Shown: positions 22,503-32,052 of the stretch, one piece after another
Layout of the letters: each line of letters starts with the position of its first letter
Position numbering within the stretch: position 1 is the stretch's first letter
Program-made: the position numbers and the translations under genes
NCBI GenBank assembly: GCA_963741565.1
Contig: CAVUIK010000008.1
Coordinates: 930,001 to 994,000 of the forward strand
DNA length: 64,000 bases
Direction: 5' to 3'
DNA from: Ga0077555 sp963741565
GTDB taxonomy: Bacteria; Pseudomonadota; Alphaproteobacteria; Rhizobiales; Hyphomicrobiaceae
The notes under the pieces: model-generated
The model's input: only the letters and a program-made list of their open reading frames with translations
Told to the model about the DNA's origin: nothing
Databases searched by the model: none

Positions 22503-24071
22503 ATGCCCCCAGAACAAATTCTTGCCGGCAAAAATCGACCGTTCACCGGCGCCGAGTATCTGGAATCTCTGCGCGATGGCCGCGAGGTCTATATCTACGG
22601 TGAGCGCGTGAAGGACGTCACCAGGCACCCCGCGTTCCGGAACGCCGCCCGTTCGGTCGCCAAGCTTTATGACGCACTGCATGACGAGAAGACGAAGAAC
22701 ATCCTCACGGCGCCGACCGATACCGGCGACGGCGGCTACACGCACAAATTTTTCAAGGCGGCCAGGTCACGCGAAGATCTGCTCGCCCAGCGCGACGCGA
22801 TCGCGGCCTGGGCCCGGATCACCTATGGCTGGATGGGCCGCAGCCCTGACTACAAGGCAGCGTTTCTGAATACGCTTGGCGCCAATGCCGAGTTCTACGG
22901 CGACTTCGCCGGCAACGCCCGTGCCTGGTACAAGCGTTCACAGGAAGCGGTGCTTTATCTGAACCACGCCTTGATCAATCCGCCGATTGATCGCGACAAG
23001 CCAGCCGATCAGGTCAAGGACGTCTACATCACCATTCAGAAGGAAACCGACGCCGGGCTTTACGTGTCGGGAGCCAAGGTCGTCGCCACGAATTCGGCCC
23101 TGACGCACTATAATTTCCTCGGCCAGAATATGGCGCAGGAGATGACCGATCCGTCGATGGTCGTCATGTTCATCGCGCCCATGGATACGCCGGGCGTCAA
23201 GCTGATCTGCCGTCCGTCCTACGAACTGGCAGCCGGCGCGGTTGGTTCTCCCTGGGACTACCCGTTGACCAGCCGCTACGACGAGAATGATGCGATCATA
23301 CTTTTCGACAATGCGTTCATCCCCTGGGAGAACGTGATGATCCATCGTGACGTCGAGCGGTTGAAGCAGTTTTATCCGCGCTCCGGCTTCGTCAACGGCT
23401 TCACACTGCATGGTTGCACGCGTCTTGCCGTGAAGCTCGATTTCATTGCCGGGCTGCTGGTGAAGGCGTGCCGCGCAACCGGCGTCGAATCGCAGAAATC
23501 GGCACAGGTCCAGATCGGCGAGGTGATCGGCTGGCGCAATCTCATGTGGTCGCTTTCGGATGCCATGGCGGGGATGCCCGATCCGTGGGTTAACGGCGCG
23601 GTTCTGCCGTCGATCCGGGCGTCTTCGGCGTACCGGCTGTTTGCGACGGAAGCCTATCCTGCCGTCAGACGCATCGTCGAGAAGATCGTCGCGTCGGGGT
23701 TGATCTACCTGCCAAGCCACGCCCGCGATCTGAAGAACCCCGAAATCGAGAAATATCTGGCACGGTATGTGCGCGGCTCGGCCGGCATCGACTACAAGCA
23801 TCGTATCAAGACCATGAAGCTGCTCTGGGACGCCATCGGTACCGAATTTGGCGCGCGCCATGAACTCTATGAGATCAACTATGCAGGTAACTATGAGCTG
23901 ATCCGGCAATTTCCGCTGCAACTCGCGCAGGCCGATGGGTCGCTCAAGCAGATGGAGGCCTTTGCCGAGCGCTGTATGGCCGACTACGATGAGAACGGCT
24001 GGCTGGACAAGGACTACATTTCCAACGACGATGTGTTCATTGGCGGGCCGGGTCTGCAGACTCGCAGCTGA
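22503..24071 (+). CDS. HpaB-type flavin-dependent monooxygenase, oxygenase component
   Basis: 522 aa of the 4-hydroxyphenylacetate 3-monooxygenase/chlorophenol monooxygenase family, acyl-CoA-dehydrogenase fold. It opens TGAEYLESLRDGREVYIYGERV; the flavin/substrate region includes DPSMVVMFIAPMDTPGVKLI and a C-terminal FGARHELYEINYAGNYELIR. These enzymes use reduced FAD from a small reductase (HpaC type), not found here. The substrate is likely a phenol, but the sequence does not decide it. SD GAGGA lies 5 bases before the ATG. Confidence 0.92.
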   Translation: MPPEQILAGKNRPFTGAEYLESLRDGREVYIYGERVKDVTRHPAFRNAARSVAKLYDALHDEKTKNILTAPTDTGDGGYTHKFFKAARSREDLLAQRDAIAAWARITYGWMGRSPDYKAAFLNTLGANAEFYGDFAGNARAWYKRSQEAVLYLNHALINPPIDRDKPADQVKDVYITIQKETDAGLYVSGAKVVATNSALTHYNFLGQNMAQEMTDPSMVVMFIAPMDTPGVKLICRPSYELAAGAVGSPWDYPLTSRYDENDAIILFDNAFIPWENVMIHRDVERLKQFYPRSGFVNGFTLHGCTRLAVKLDFIAGLLVKACRATGVESQKSAQVQIGEVIGWRNLMWSLSDAMAGMPDPWVNGAVLPSIRASSAYRLFATEAYPAVRRIVEKIVASGLIYLPSHARDLKNPEIEKYLARYVRGSAGIDYKHRIKTMKLLWDAIGTEFGARHELYEINYAGNYELIRQFPLQLAQADGSLKQMEAFAERCMADYDENGWLDKDYISNDDVFIGGPGLQTRS

Positions 24072-24269
24072 GGCGTCGACCGGCCCCCTCGCCGCCGCCC
24101 AGCGATCGGTTGCCAGCCTCGGATGGCCCGAGTATGAGTGGGCGCTAACGCGGTTCTGCGCCGGGTTGTTCTGTGTGACACGCTGGAGCAGCCCGCGGCA
24201 GACCGCCTCGCGATGCGGCAATCGCAAGCGGCTTGGCATTTTTCGTCTGGGGGCGTTCGCGGCAGGCTC

Positions 24270-25532
24270 ATGGCAACGGTGGTGATGAAGTTTGGCGGCA
24301 CATCCGTCGCCGACGTCGAGCGCATTCGGAACGTCGCCCGCCATGTAAAGCGGGAGGTGGATGCCGGGAACAAGGTCGCCGTTGTGGTCTCGGCCATGTC
24401 CGGGACAACCAATCAGCTCGTCACCTGGGTTCGCGAGGCCTCCCTGCTGCATGACGCCCGCGAGTACGATGCCGTGGTCGCGTCAGGCGAAACCGTGACT
24501 GCCGGACTGTTGGCCATCGTCCTGCAGTCGATCGGCGTTCCCGCGCGCTCCTGGCAGGGCTGGCAAATCCCGATTGTCACCAACGACCAACACGGGGCTG
24601 CCCGCATCATCGACATTCAAGGTGGGGAGCTGCGCCAGCGACTCGATGCCGGCGAAGTCGCGGTCATCACCGGCTTCCAGGGCATCGAGAAGGAGCGCAA
24701 CCGCATCGCCACACTCGGCCGCGGCGGCTCGGATACCAGCGCGGTCGCCGTGGCCGTCGCCCTCAAGGCCGATCTTTGCGACATCTACACCGATGTCGAC
24801 GGTGTCTACACGACGGATCCGAGGATCGTGCCTAAGGCACGCCGGATGCCCAAAATCTCTTACGAGGAGATGCTCGAGATGGCATCCCTCGGCTCGAAGG
24901 TACTACAGACGCGCTCGGTCGAACTTGCCATGGTGCACCGCATGCGAACGCGCGTGCTCTCGAGTTTCGCGCCCCCCGATACGATCAAACCCGCGTCACC
25001 CGAGACCTGGGACGAGATCGGAACCATTGTTTGCGACGAGGATGAAATCGTGGAAACCCAAGTCGTCAGCGGCATTGCCTACTCCAAGGACGAGGCCAAG
25101 GTAACCTTGCGCAGGATTGCTGATCGGCCCGGCGTCGCCGCTAGTGTTTTCGGCCCGCTGGCCGACGCCAACGTCAATGTCGACATGATCGTGCAGAATT
25201 TGTCTCCAGATGGCCGCAACGCGGACATGACTTTCACAGTGCTCGAGTTCGAGCTGCCCCGCGCGCTGGAGGTGCTCAAATCCGCGCGCAAGGACATTGG
25301 CGACTTCGAGATCGACAGCTCCGCCGATGTCGTGAAGGTTTCGGTGATCGGCATCGGCATGCGCAGTCACGCCGGTGTCGCAGCACAGATGTTCAAGGCA
25401 TTAGCGAGCAAGGGCATCAATATCCTTGCGATCACGACGTCGGAAATCAAGATCAGCGTCTTGATCGACTCGGCGTATGCTGAGTTGGCGGTGCGAACGT
25501 TGCATTCGCTCTATGGACTTGATGCCGAGTAA
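24270..25532 (+). CDS. lysC: aspartate kinase
   Basis: First committed step of the Lys/Thr/Met pathway, 420 aa. The N-terminus MATVVMKFGGTSVADVERIR is diagnostic. GRGGSDTSAVAVAVAL and DGVYTTDPRIVPKARRMPKI follow in the kinase domain. Two ACT domains (from about residue 265) include AGVAAQMFKALASKGINI and suggest feedback control. The upstream 200 bases hold no gene. The lysC-ptsP adjacency is typical of alphaproteobacteria. Confidence 0.97.
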   Translation: MATVVMKFGGTSVADVERIRNVARHVKREVDAGNKVAVVVSAMSGTTNQLVTWVREASLLHDAREYDAVVASGETVTAGLLAIVLQSIGVPARSWQGWQIPIVTNDQHGAARIIDIQGGELRQRLDAGEVAVITGFQGIEKERNRIATLGRGGSDTSAVAVAVALKADLCDIYTDVDGVYTTDPRIVPKARRMPKISYEEMLEMASLGSKVLQTRSVELAMVHRMRTRVLSSFAPPDTIKPASPETWDEIGTIVCDEDEIVETQVVSGIAYSKDEAKVTLRRIADRPGVAASVFGPLADANVNVDMIVQNLSPDGRNADMTFTVLEFELPRALEVLKSARKDIGDFEIDSSADVVKVSVIGIGMRSHAGVAAQMFKALASKGINILAITTSEIKISVLIDSAYAELAVRTLHSLYGLDAE

Positions 25533-25560
25533 ACCTCGCCTTCGGGCAGGTACGTATTAA
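25533..25560 (+). terminator. weak hairpin after lysC
   Basis: ACCTCGCC-TTCG-GGCAGGT can fold into a short stem with one bulge and a UUCG loop right after the lysC stop, followed by ACGTATTAA with no real U-run. It may terminate or stabilise the lysC message. The call is weak. Confidence 0.25.
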
Positions 25561-25590
25561 CGAGTAAAGTGTCCGGCAATTCCGGAAGTC

Positions 25591-27934
25591 ATGGCGGCTC
25601 GGCAGCGAGCCGCGACCCGCGGCGTCTATGGATGGGCTGCTATGGCCTCAAGACCAGCCGATGAGACGCGCTTCGCGACCGTAGAGCCTTCGCTCCGGCC
25701 GATGCTGCGCCGTCTGCGCGAGATCATGGCGGAACCCGTCGATGGCCAGCGGCGGCTCGACAAGATCGTGCAGCAAATCTCCGGCCTGATGATTGCCGAG
25801 GTGTCCTCGATCTACCTGAAGCGCCAGGACGGGTCGCTGGAGCTGTTCGCGACCGAAGGCCTCAATCCGAACGCCGTCCACAGCACCTTCATGAAGCGCG
25901 GCGAAGGTCTCGTCGGGCGCTGCGCGGAGCTAGCCGTACCGGTCAACGAGCCCGACGCCCAGGCGCACCCAGCCTTCTCGTACCGTCCGGAAACGGGCGA
26001 GGAGATCTATCACTCTTTTCTGGCGGTTCCGATTCTGCGCGACGGCGATGTGCTGGGCGTCCTCACCGTCCAGAACAAGACCCCACGACAATACTCCGAG
26101 GAAGACGTCGAGGCGCTGCAGACGACGGCCATGGTGCTGGCCGAGCATCTGGTGTCGGGCGCCGTGACAGGCGTCAACACCGCGGTAGAGTCCAATCGCG
26201 CCCTTGGCCCCGTCATCCAAGGACAACCGATATCGGAAGGGCTCGCGTTGGGCCACGTGATGCTGCACGAGCCGCGCGTCGCCGTCACCAATCTCATCGC
26301 AGAGGATACCGAGGCCGAGGCCCGGCGCCTCGAGACTGCAATTGTCGAGCTGACCGCGTCGCTGGACGAGTTGATCGAGCAGGGCAGCCTGGCACGGGCG
26401 GGCGAGCATCGGGACGTGCTCGAGGCCTACCGGATGTTCGCCAACGATCGCGGCTGGCGGCGGCGCCTCGTCGAGGCGATCGAGTCCGGCCTCACCGCCG
26501 AGGCGGCCGTCGAGCAGGTGCAGAACCGGACGCGGGTGCGCATGCTGCGCCAAACCGATCCGTTCTGGCGCGAGCGGCTGCGCGACCTCGACGACCTGTC
26601 TGACCGGCTTCTGCGCAGCCTCACAGCCCAAAAGAACGGTGGCGCTGCCAAGCCGGAGATGCCGGCCGACGCTGTGCTCGTCGCCCGCACGATGGGCGCG
26701 GCAGACCTTCTCGACTACGACCACAAGAAGCTCAAGGGCCTCGTCATCGAAGATGGCAGCGGGCAGAGCCACGTGGCCATCGTCGCCCGTGCCCTCGGTA
26801 TCGCGGCCGTCGGCCAGGCGCCCGGCATCATGGAGCGGGTCGAGCGCGGCGGACCCATCATCGTCGACGCCGAATCCGGCGAGGTCTTCATTCGGCCGAC
26901 GCCGGAAGTGATCTCGGCCTATGCCGACAAGGCCCGCTTCCGGGCGCGCCGGCAGAGTAAATATGCGGCGCTGCGCGATCAACCCGCCGTCACTCGCGAC
27001 GGCCAGCGTGTCGCGCTCAACATCAACGCAGGCCTGCAGGTCGACCTCGCACATCTCGAGGAGTTCGGGCGCTGACGGTATCGGTCTGTTCCGGACCGAG
27101 CTGCAATTCATGATTGCCTCATCGTTTCCCCGCCTGGAACGTCAGGCCGCCGCCTACAAGAGTGCTCTCGACGAAGCCCGCGGAAAGCCGGTCGTCTTCC
27201 GGTCGCTCGATATCGGCGGCGATAAGGTGTTGCCCTACCTGCGCACGACGCAGGAGGAAAATCCGGCGCTTGGCTGGCGAGGCATTCGCCTCGCGCTCGA
27301 TCGCCCGGCCCTGCTGCGCACCCAGGTCCGCGCGCTGATCCGGGCGGCCGGCGCCCGGCCGCTGCATCTCATGATTCCGATGATCTCGGAGGCCACCGAG
27401 ATCGCGATCGTTCGCCAACTCGTCGACCGCGAGTTCGAACTGGCGCGGCAACGCGGCCTGCCGGTTCCCGAAAAGCTGAACTTCGGCATCATGATCGAAG
27501 TGCCATCATTGCTGTTCCAGCTGGAGCAGGTGCTGCCGATGGTCGACTTCGTCTCGATCGGCAGCAACGACCTGATGCAATATCTCTACGCTGCGGATCG
27601 CGGCAACGACCGTGTCTCAAACCGTTTCGACCCGATGTCGCCGCCGTTCCTGCGCGCCATGCGTTCGATCATTCAGGCCGCAGCCCGGCACAAGACGGAA
27701 GTGACGCTATGCGGCGAGATCGGCGGTCGCGCGTTGGAGGTCATTGCCTTGATCGCGATCGGATTCCGGTCCCTATCGATGGCACCGGCATCGATAGGGC
27801 CAGTAAAGGCGATGATCCTGTCCCTGGATGCGGGTCGGGCGGCGGCGCACTTTAGTCCGATGATCGATCGGGACACCGGCAGCCTGCGCGAGGAATTGCG
27901 CCGCTTCGCCGAGAACGAAGGCCTCGAACTCTAA
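25591..27934 (+). pseudogene. ptsP: phosphoenolpyruvate-protein phosphotransferase PtsP, one-base frameshift
   Basis: EI-Ntr of the nitrogen PTS, which takes phosphate from PEP and passes it to NPr. The GAF domain (about residues 40-185) includes VSSIYLKRQDGSLELFATEG. The phospho-His domain has GQSHVAIVARALGIAAVG. The PEP-binding barrel ends with the catalytic Cys in TLCGEIGG. The frame breaks at a GGG run (27067-27069). The first frame ends at TGA 27073-27075, while the next frame continues exactly with GADGIGLFRTEL. Removing one G restores about 765-781 residues, the normal length. Start uncertain (25591 or 25642). It could be sequencing error, recent decay or, less likely, programmed frameshifting. 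Confidence 0.9.
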
Positions 27935-28662
27935 GCTCTTATGCGCATCAGCGCCAAAGCAGCTGCTGGTTCGAGGCGACCGTCGTAGAGCGCGCGGCCT
28001 GAGATCGCACCCTCCAGCATCCGGTACTCCGGGCGCATCAGCGCCTCGACGTCCGCAATCGAGGCGAGGCCACCCGAGGCGATCACCGGAATGCGGGTCG
28101 CCCGCGCCAGCTCGGCCGTCGCTGCCAAATTCAATCCCTTGAGCACGCCATCGCGCTCGATGTCGGTGTAGATGATCGCAGCGACACCAGCGTCCTCGAA
28201 GCGGCGCGCGAGGTCGATCGCTCCCAGTTCCGACGTCTCGGCCCAACCCTCGACAGCAACTTTGCCGCCCTTCGCATCGATGCCGACGGCAACCTGATTC
28301 GGAAATTGACGGCAGGCGGCTTTGACCAGCTCCGGATCGCGAACCGCAACGGTGCCAAGAATGACCCGCCGCACGCCCTTTGCGAGCCACATCTCCAAGG
28401 TCGCGAGATCACGGATGCCGCCGCCGAGTTGCACCGGCATGCTCACGGCAGCCAGAATCGCCTCGACTGCTGCGCCGTTCACGGGCCGACCCTCGAAGGC
28501 GCCATTCAGATCGACGATGTGCAGATACTCGAAGCCTTGGCGCTCGAACGTGCGGGCCTGCGCCGCCGGATTGTCATTGAAGACCGTTGCCGCGCTCATC
28601 TCGCCCAGCTTCAGGCGCACGCACTGGCCGTCTTTGAGATCGATGGCAGGAAATAGAATCAC
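27931..28662 (-). CDS. hisA: phosphoribosylformimino-5-aminoimidazole carboxamide ribotide isomerase
   Basis: Histidine-biosynthesis TIM-barrel isomerase, 243 aa. A GTG start at 28660-28662 gives the family N-terminus (V)ILFPAIDLKDGQCVRLKLG, with GAGGT 8 bases upstream. LHIVDLNGAFEGRP, PVQLGGGIRD and PVIASGGLASI are the phosphate- and substrate-binding loops. It is unusual that hisH and hisF, the usual neighbours, are not beside it. Its stop codon overlaps the convergent ptsP stop by two bases. Confidence 0.95.
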   Translation of the reverse strand: MILFPAIDLKDGQCVRLKLGEMSAATVFNDNPAAQARTFERQGFEYLHIVDLNGAFEGRPVNGAAVEAILAAVSMPVQLGGGIRDLATLEMWLAKGVRRVILGTVAVRDPELVKAACRQFPNQVAVGIDAKGGKVAVEGWAETSELGAIDLARRFEDAGVAAIIYTDIERDGVLKGLNLAATAELARATRIPVIASGGLASIADVEALMRPEYRMLEGAISGRALYDGRLEPAAALALMRIRA

Positions 28663-28787
28663 GTCGAGAAACCTCGATTTATCAGCCCGTCCTGTGCCCG
28701 GCCGCCGATTGGCAGTGCCAAGGTCACGAGTTTGCTGCATTCTAGGGCGATCAATGGAACAAACACCGAATCAAGGTCAAGCGTCCA

Positions 28788-29120
28788 GTGCTCGATGTTC
28801 TCGTACCGTCCCAGTCGCATCCCCTGCCGCCGCACAAGCGCGCGAACCTCCGTGACATGACGGAGGCGGAGGCGATCGAGATCTGGATCGCGCGATGGCT
28901 CCGCATTCGGCCGAAGGATCTGGTGGCCCGCTACGGCTGCGACTCCCGCCGCCTCTATGAGGTTTGGTGGAGCGAGCGTTTTCCGGCCGCGCGCGGCAAG
29001 GCCGAGGCGATCTTTCGCGAACGCTATCCGGGCCTCGTCGGCCAGACGAGTTTTGGCTACAGGCGCATCCCACTCGTCATCGGTTTGGAACCTGGCTCCC
29101 AACTCGACATGTTCGCGTAA
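28788..29120 (+). CDS. small conserved-looking hypothetical protein
   Basis: 110 aa from a GTG at 28788, or 87 aa from an ATG at 28857 (MTEAEAIEIWIARWLRIRPK). The shorter form is better supported by composition, as the upstream residues look random. The core has many aromatic and Arg residues (YGCDSRRLYEVWWSERFP, FRERYPGLVGQTSFGYRRIP). It ends in QLDMFA, a form that could be a beta-clamp-binding-like tail (QLxLF). I do not know its function. It is divergent from hisA; the long opposite-strand frame here is a shadow. Confidence 0.6.
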   Translation: MLDVLVPSQSHPLPPHKRANLRDMTEAEAIEIWIARWLRIRPKDLVARYGCDSRRLYEVWWSERFPAARGKAEAIFRERYPGLVGQTSFGYRRIPLVIGLEPGSQLDMFA

Positions 29121-29154
29121 CGCCAATCGGTACGGCGCGGCCGCCAACCGGCCG

Positions 29155-30417
29155 TCATTCACCGCGAAACATGCCGCTTCGCCCCTCGACAGCCAGCACA
29201 CACACCAGAGCGCACGTCGACAGAACCAAGAAACCGGTGGCCAGCGGCAGGATCGTGCCATTGAACTGGCGAGCAATCAGAACGCCGAGAGTCGCACCGA
29301 CAGCGGTCGTGAAGGCCCCAAGTAGAGAAGATGCCGTGCCGGCAGCCTGACCGACCGGTTGCATGGCAATCGCATTGAAGTTCGATTGCATCAGGCCGAA
29401 CAGATAGAACAGAACGCTCAGCATCGTCAGGACGAACCAGAGTGGTGGCCTCGTCAGGGCAGCCGTCACCGATAGGATCAGACTTGCCGCAATGAACGCA
29501 ACGAGGGCCGTATGCGACAACCGTCGCATGCCGAGCCGCTGCACCAGCCGGGCGTTCGTGAACGACGCGAGCGCGATGGCGCAAGCAATGCCGCCGAATG
29601 CCAACGGAAACAGCGATCCAAGGCCATACACCTCGCCGAATACCTGCTGTGCGCTCGAGATGTAGGTGACGAGACAGCCAAACGTCAGGCCGGCGGCTGC
29701 ACCATAGGCACGTGTCGCCGAGGACCCGACGACAAGGAGAACCGCTTTTGGCAAGGAGAACGCCGTCGCCTGCCCGCTGCGTGTCTCAGGCAGCCGGAAC
29801 GCCGACCAGGTTGCTGCAACGACGGCAGCCAGCAGCAAGACGTAGAAGGTCGCCGGCCACCCGCCCAAGCGAATGACCGCCTGACCAACTGATGGCGCGA
29901 GGATGGGCACCGAGATAAACACCATCATGACCGTCGACATGACGCGCGCCATTGCCCGTCCGACAAACAGGTCGCGGATAATGGCGGTTGCGATCGACCG
30001 TGCCGCGCCACCGCCGAAGCCTTGCAGGGCGCGTGCCGCGAGCAACTGGCTGAAGCCCCCCGCAAGCGTCGCGGCCAATGCCCCCGCCGCAAAGATCAAG
30101 AGCCCCGCGAGCAAAGGCGCCTTGCGACCGAAGCGGTCGGACACGGGGCCCCAGAAGAGTTGACCGACGGCAAAACCCAGCAGGTAAGTCCCGACTACGA
30201 GCTGCCGGTCATTTGCGGCCGTCACGCCAAACGCCTCGCCAATCTCGGGCAGCGCCGGCAACATGATGTCGATCGACATCGCAGTCATCGCCATCAAGAG
30301 GGCCATCAGGGTGATGAATTCGCCGAATGGCAGGGGCAGCTGTGGTAGCTTATCGGCACCACCAGTGTGCGCTGACTTGCCCGGATCGGGTCTCTCGGCT
30401 GCTGACACGTTTCCCAC
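29155..30417 (-). CDS. Bcr/CflA-like MFS multidrug efflux transporter
   Basis: About 420 aa with 12 hydrophobic segments. The family features are MSIDIMLPALPEIGEAFGV in TM1, LLGFAVGQLFWGPVSDRFGR across the TM2-3 loop, and the RALQGFGGGAARSIA stretch. Drug:H+ antiporters of this group export small toxic molecules. The start is a GTG (30415-30417) with GAGG 8 bases upstream; other starts upstream would add an unlikely polar leader. It is divergent from the CitE-like gene across about 160 bases. Confidence 0.9.
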   Translation of the reverse strand: MGNVSAAERPDPGKSAHTGGADKLPQLPLPFGEFITLMALLMAMTAMSIDIMLPALPEIGEAFGVTAANDRQLVVGTYLLGFAVGQLFWGPVSDRFGRKAPLLAGLLIFAAGALAATLAGGFSQLLAARALQGFGGGAARSIATAIIRDLFVGRAMARVMSTVMMVFISVPILAPSVGQAVIRLGGWPATFYVLLLAAVVAATWSAFRLPETRSGQATAFSLPKAVLLVVGSSATRAYGAAAGLTFGCLVTYISSAQQVFGEVYGLGSLFPLAFGGIACAIALASFTNARLVQRLGMRRLSHTALVAFIAASLILSVTAALTRPPLWFVLTMLSVLFYLFGLMQSNFNAIAMQPVGQAAGTASSLLGAFTTAVGATLGVLIARQFNGTILPLATGFLVLSTCALVCVLAVEGRSGMFRGE

Positions 30418-30575
30418 TTTCGATGCCTCGCCCGAAGGCGATCGACTTGACGCGCTCCATAGGTCCGCCAGCGGCGTGCTTGTCAAGCCTCGACAGAGCC
30501 GGCGCCAGCTGCGCATTCTGTCGCTCGAGATCTCGGAAACTCGCACACCACAACGCGATTGCCCCTGGAGGCCCC

Positions 30576-31487
30576 ATGTCGACATCCGCCCGCGAACTAC
30601 CCGTCTGGCGATCGCTGCTGTTTGTTCCCGTCAACGTGCCGAAATTCGTCGAAACTGGGCACACCCGCGGTTCCGATGCGATCATTCTCGACCTCGAGGA
30701 CAGCGTGCCGCCCGGTGAGAAGGACACTGCCCGAGCGCTGGTCCAGGCCGCAGCGCCCAAGGTCGCGCAAAGCGGCGCCGACATCGTCGTGCGGATCAAT
30801 CAGCCGATCGAGCTTGCCGTGCGCGATATCGAGGCCGCCGTCTCGCCGGCCATCCATACTTTAATGCTGCCGAAGATCGACAGCGCCGGGCACGTGCGGC
30901 TGCTCGCCGAACTGGTCGACCGGCTGGAGGCTGCGCGCGGCATGCGGGTCGGGCATACTAAATTCATGGCGCTGATCGAGACGCCGGCGGCCTTCCTGCG
31001 CACGGACGAGATCGCCGCCGCCCATCCGCGGCTGATTGCGGTCAGTCTGGGCTCTGAGGACTTTGCCATGGAGATCGGGGGTCCGGCGGCGACTGACGTA
31101 CTGACGATGCCAAAACAACGGGTCGCGATTGCAGCCATCGCCAACGGCCTGATGCCGATGGGCGTGATCGGCTCGGTCGCGGACTTCAAGGATCTCGACG
31201 GCTACCGCGCATCGGCGCGCCTCGCACGGCGATTTGGCTTCAAAGGCTCGGCTTGCATTCACCCGAACCATGTGCAGATCCTGAACGAGGAGTTCGGCGT
31301 CAGCCCGACGGACGTGGCGTGGGCCGGGCGCGTCATTGAGGTTTACGAGAAAGCGAAAGCCGAAGGCCGCGCCTCAGTGCAACTCGACGGCAAGATGGTC
31401 GACATCCCGATCGTCGTCCGCGCCGAGCGCATCCTGGCCGAAGCCGCTCGCATCGAGGAACGCAGCCGTCGCGCCAAACGCGGCTAG
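30576..31487 (+). CDS. CitE-like CoA ester lyase (HpcH/HpaI aldolase family)
   Basis: 303 aa. The TIM-barrel family marks are RSLLFVPVNVPKFVETG at the start, DAIILDLEDSVPP with metal/substrate ligands, MALIETPAAFLRTDEIA and SLGSEDFAMEIGG. Such stand-alone CitE-like enzymes cleave malyl-, citramalyl- or related CoA esters. No citD/citF genes are present, so it is not part of a citrate lyase complex. SD GGAGG lies 4 bases before the ATG. Confidence 0.92.
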   Translation: MSTSARELPVWRSLLFVPVNVPKFVETGHTRGSDAIILDLEDSVPPGEKDTARALVQAAAPKVAQSGADIVVRINQPIELAVRDIEAAVSPAIHTLMLPKIDSAGHVRLLAELVDRLEAARGMRVGHTKFMALIETPAAFLRTDEIAAAHPRLIAVSLGSEDFAMEIGGPAATDVLTMPKQRVAIAAIANGLMPMGVIGSVADFKDLDGYRASARLARRFGFKGSACIHPNHVQILNEEFGVSPTDVAWAGRVIEVYEKAKAEGRASVQLDGKMVDIPIVVRAERILAEAARIEERSRRAKRG

Positions 31488-31642
31488 GGGCGGCGTTCCT
31501 TCCTTACTTGGCTGCTTCCGCGACTAGACCGACCGTCGGGGTCTGCCGCCGTGACGCTCGAAGTACGCCATGCCAGTTGAACGAGCCCGCCATCGGTCGG
31601 CGGACGCATTCCGTCAGCAATCGGACGTGCTTCTAAGCCCCG

Positions 31643-32035
31643 TTACTTCACGACGAATCGTGCCTGCACGGGTTTTCCGTCTTTGGCGAGAGTGGTCGAG
31701 ATCACGACCTTCGCGTCCTTTGACACAGGCGCGTCGAGCGGCGCGACAAGAAGGTTCGGTTCACCCGGCGACAATGGCACCACGGCTTGCTTGGTGCCGT
31801 CCTGAATGATGGCGCGGGCCGTCAGGCCAACCGTCGCCAGCGGCGCGTCTTTGAGGTCGGTGACAAACAGAATCAGCTTGGTCGGACTGAGCACAAGTTC
31901 GATGTGGCCGCCCTCGACGTCAACAATGTCGCCGCCGTTGACGCCGGTGACTTTCGAGCCCCCAGGTCCATGTGCGAGGGCCAGCGGTGCGAGGGCGATC
32001 AGTGCTGCTGCGGCAATGAAGGGGCGACGGTTCAT
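31643..32035 (-). CDS. small periplasmic protein of the RND efflux operon
   Basis: 130 aa with a signal peptide (MNRRPFIAAAALIALAPLALA) and a predicted all-beta mature part (GGHIELVLSPTKLILFVTDL, then KDAKVVISTTLAKDGKPVQARFVVK). I do not recognise a named family. The N-terminal mature HGPGG and its place 18 bases after the RND pump gene suggest a metal-efflux accessory. That is inference from context only. Confidence 0.72.
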   Translation of the reverse strand: MNRRPFIAAAALIALAPLALAHGPGGSKVTGVNGGDIVDVEGGHIELVLSPTKLILFVTDLKDAPLATVGLTARAIIQDGTKQAVVPLSPGEPNLLVAPLDAPVSKDAKVVISTTLAKDGKPVQARFVVK

Positions 32036-32052
32036 GGATGGTCTCCTGGGTC

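Noticed and set aside
22938..24452. 504-aa open frame opposite the HpaB-like gene
   Set aside because: Shadow of a strongly supported gene on the other strand.
28659..29276. 205-aa minus-strand frame upstream of hisA
   Set aside because: It overlaps the hisA start by 4 bases and covers a better plus-strand small gene; composition is random-looking.
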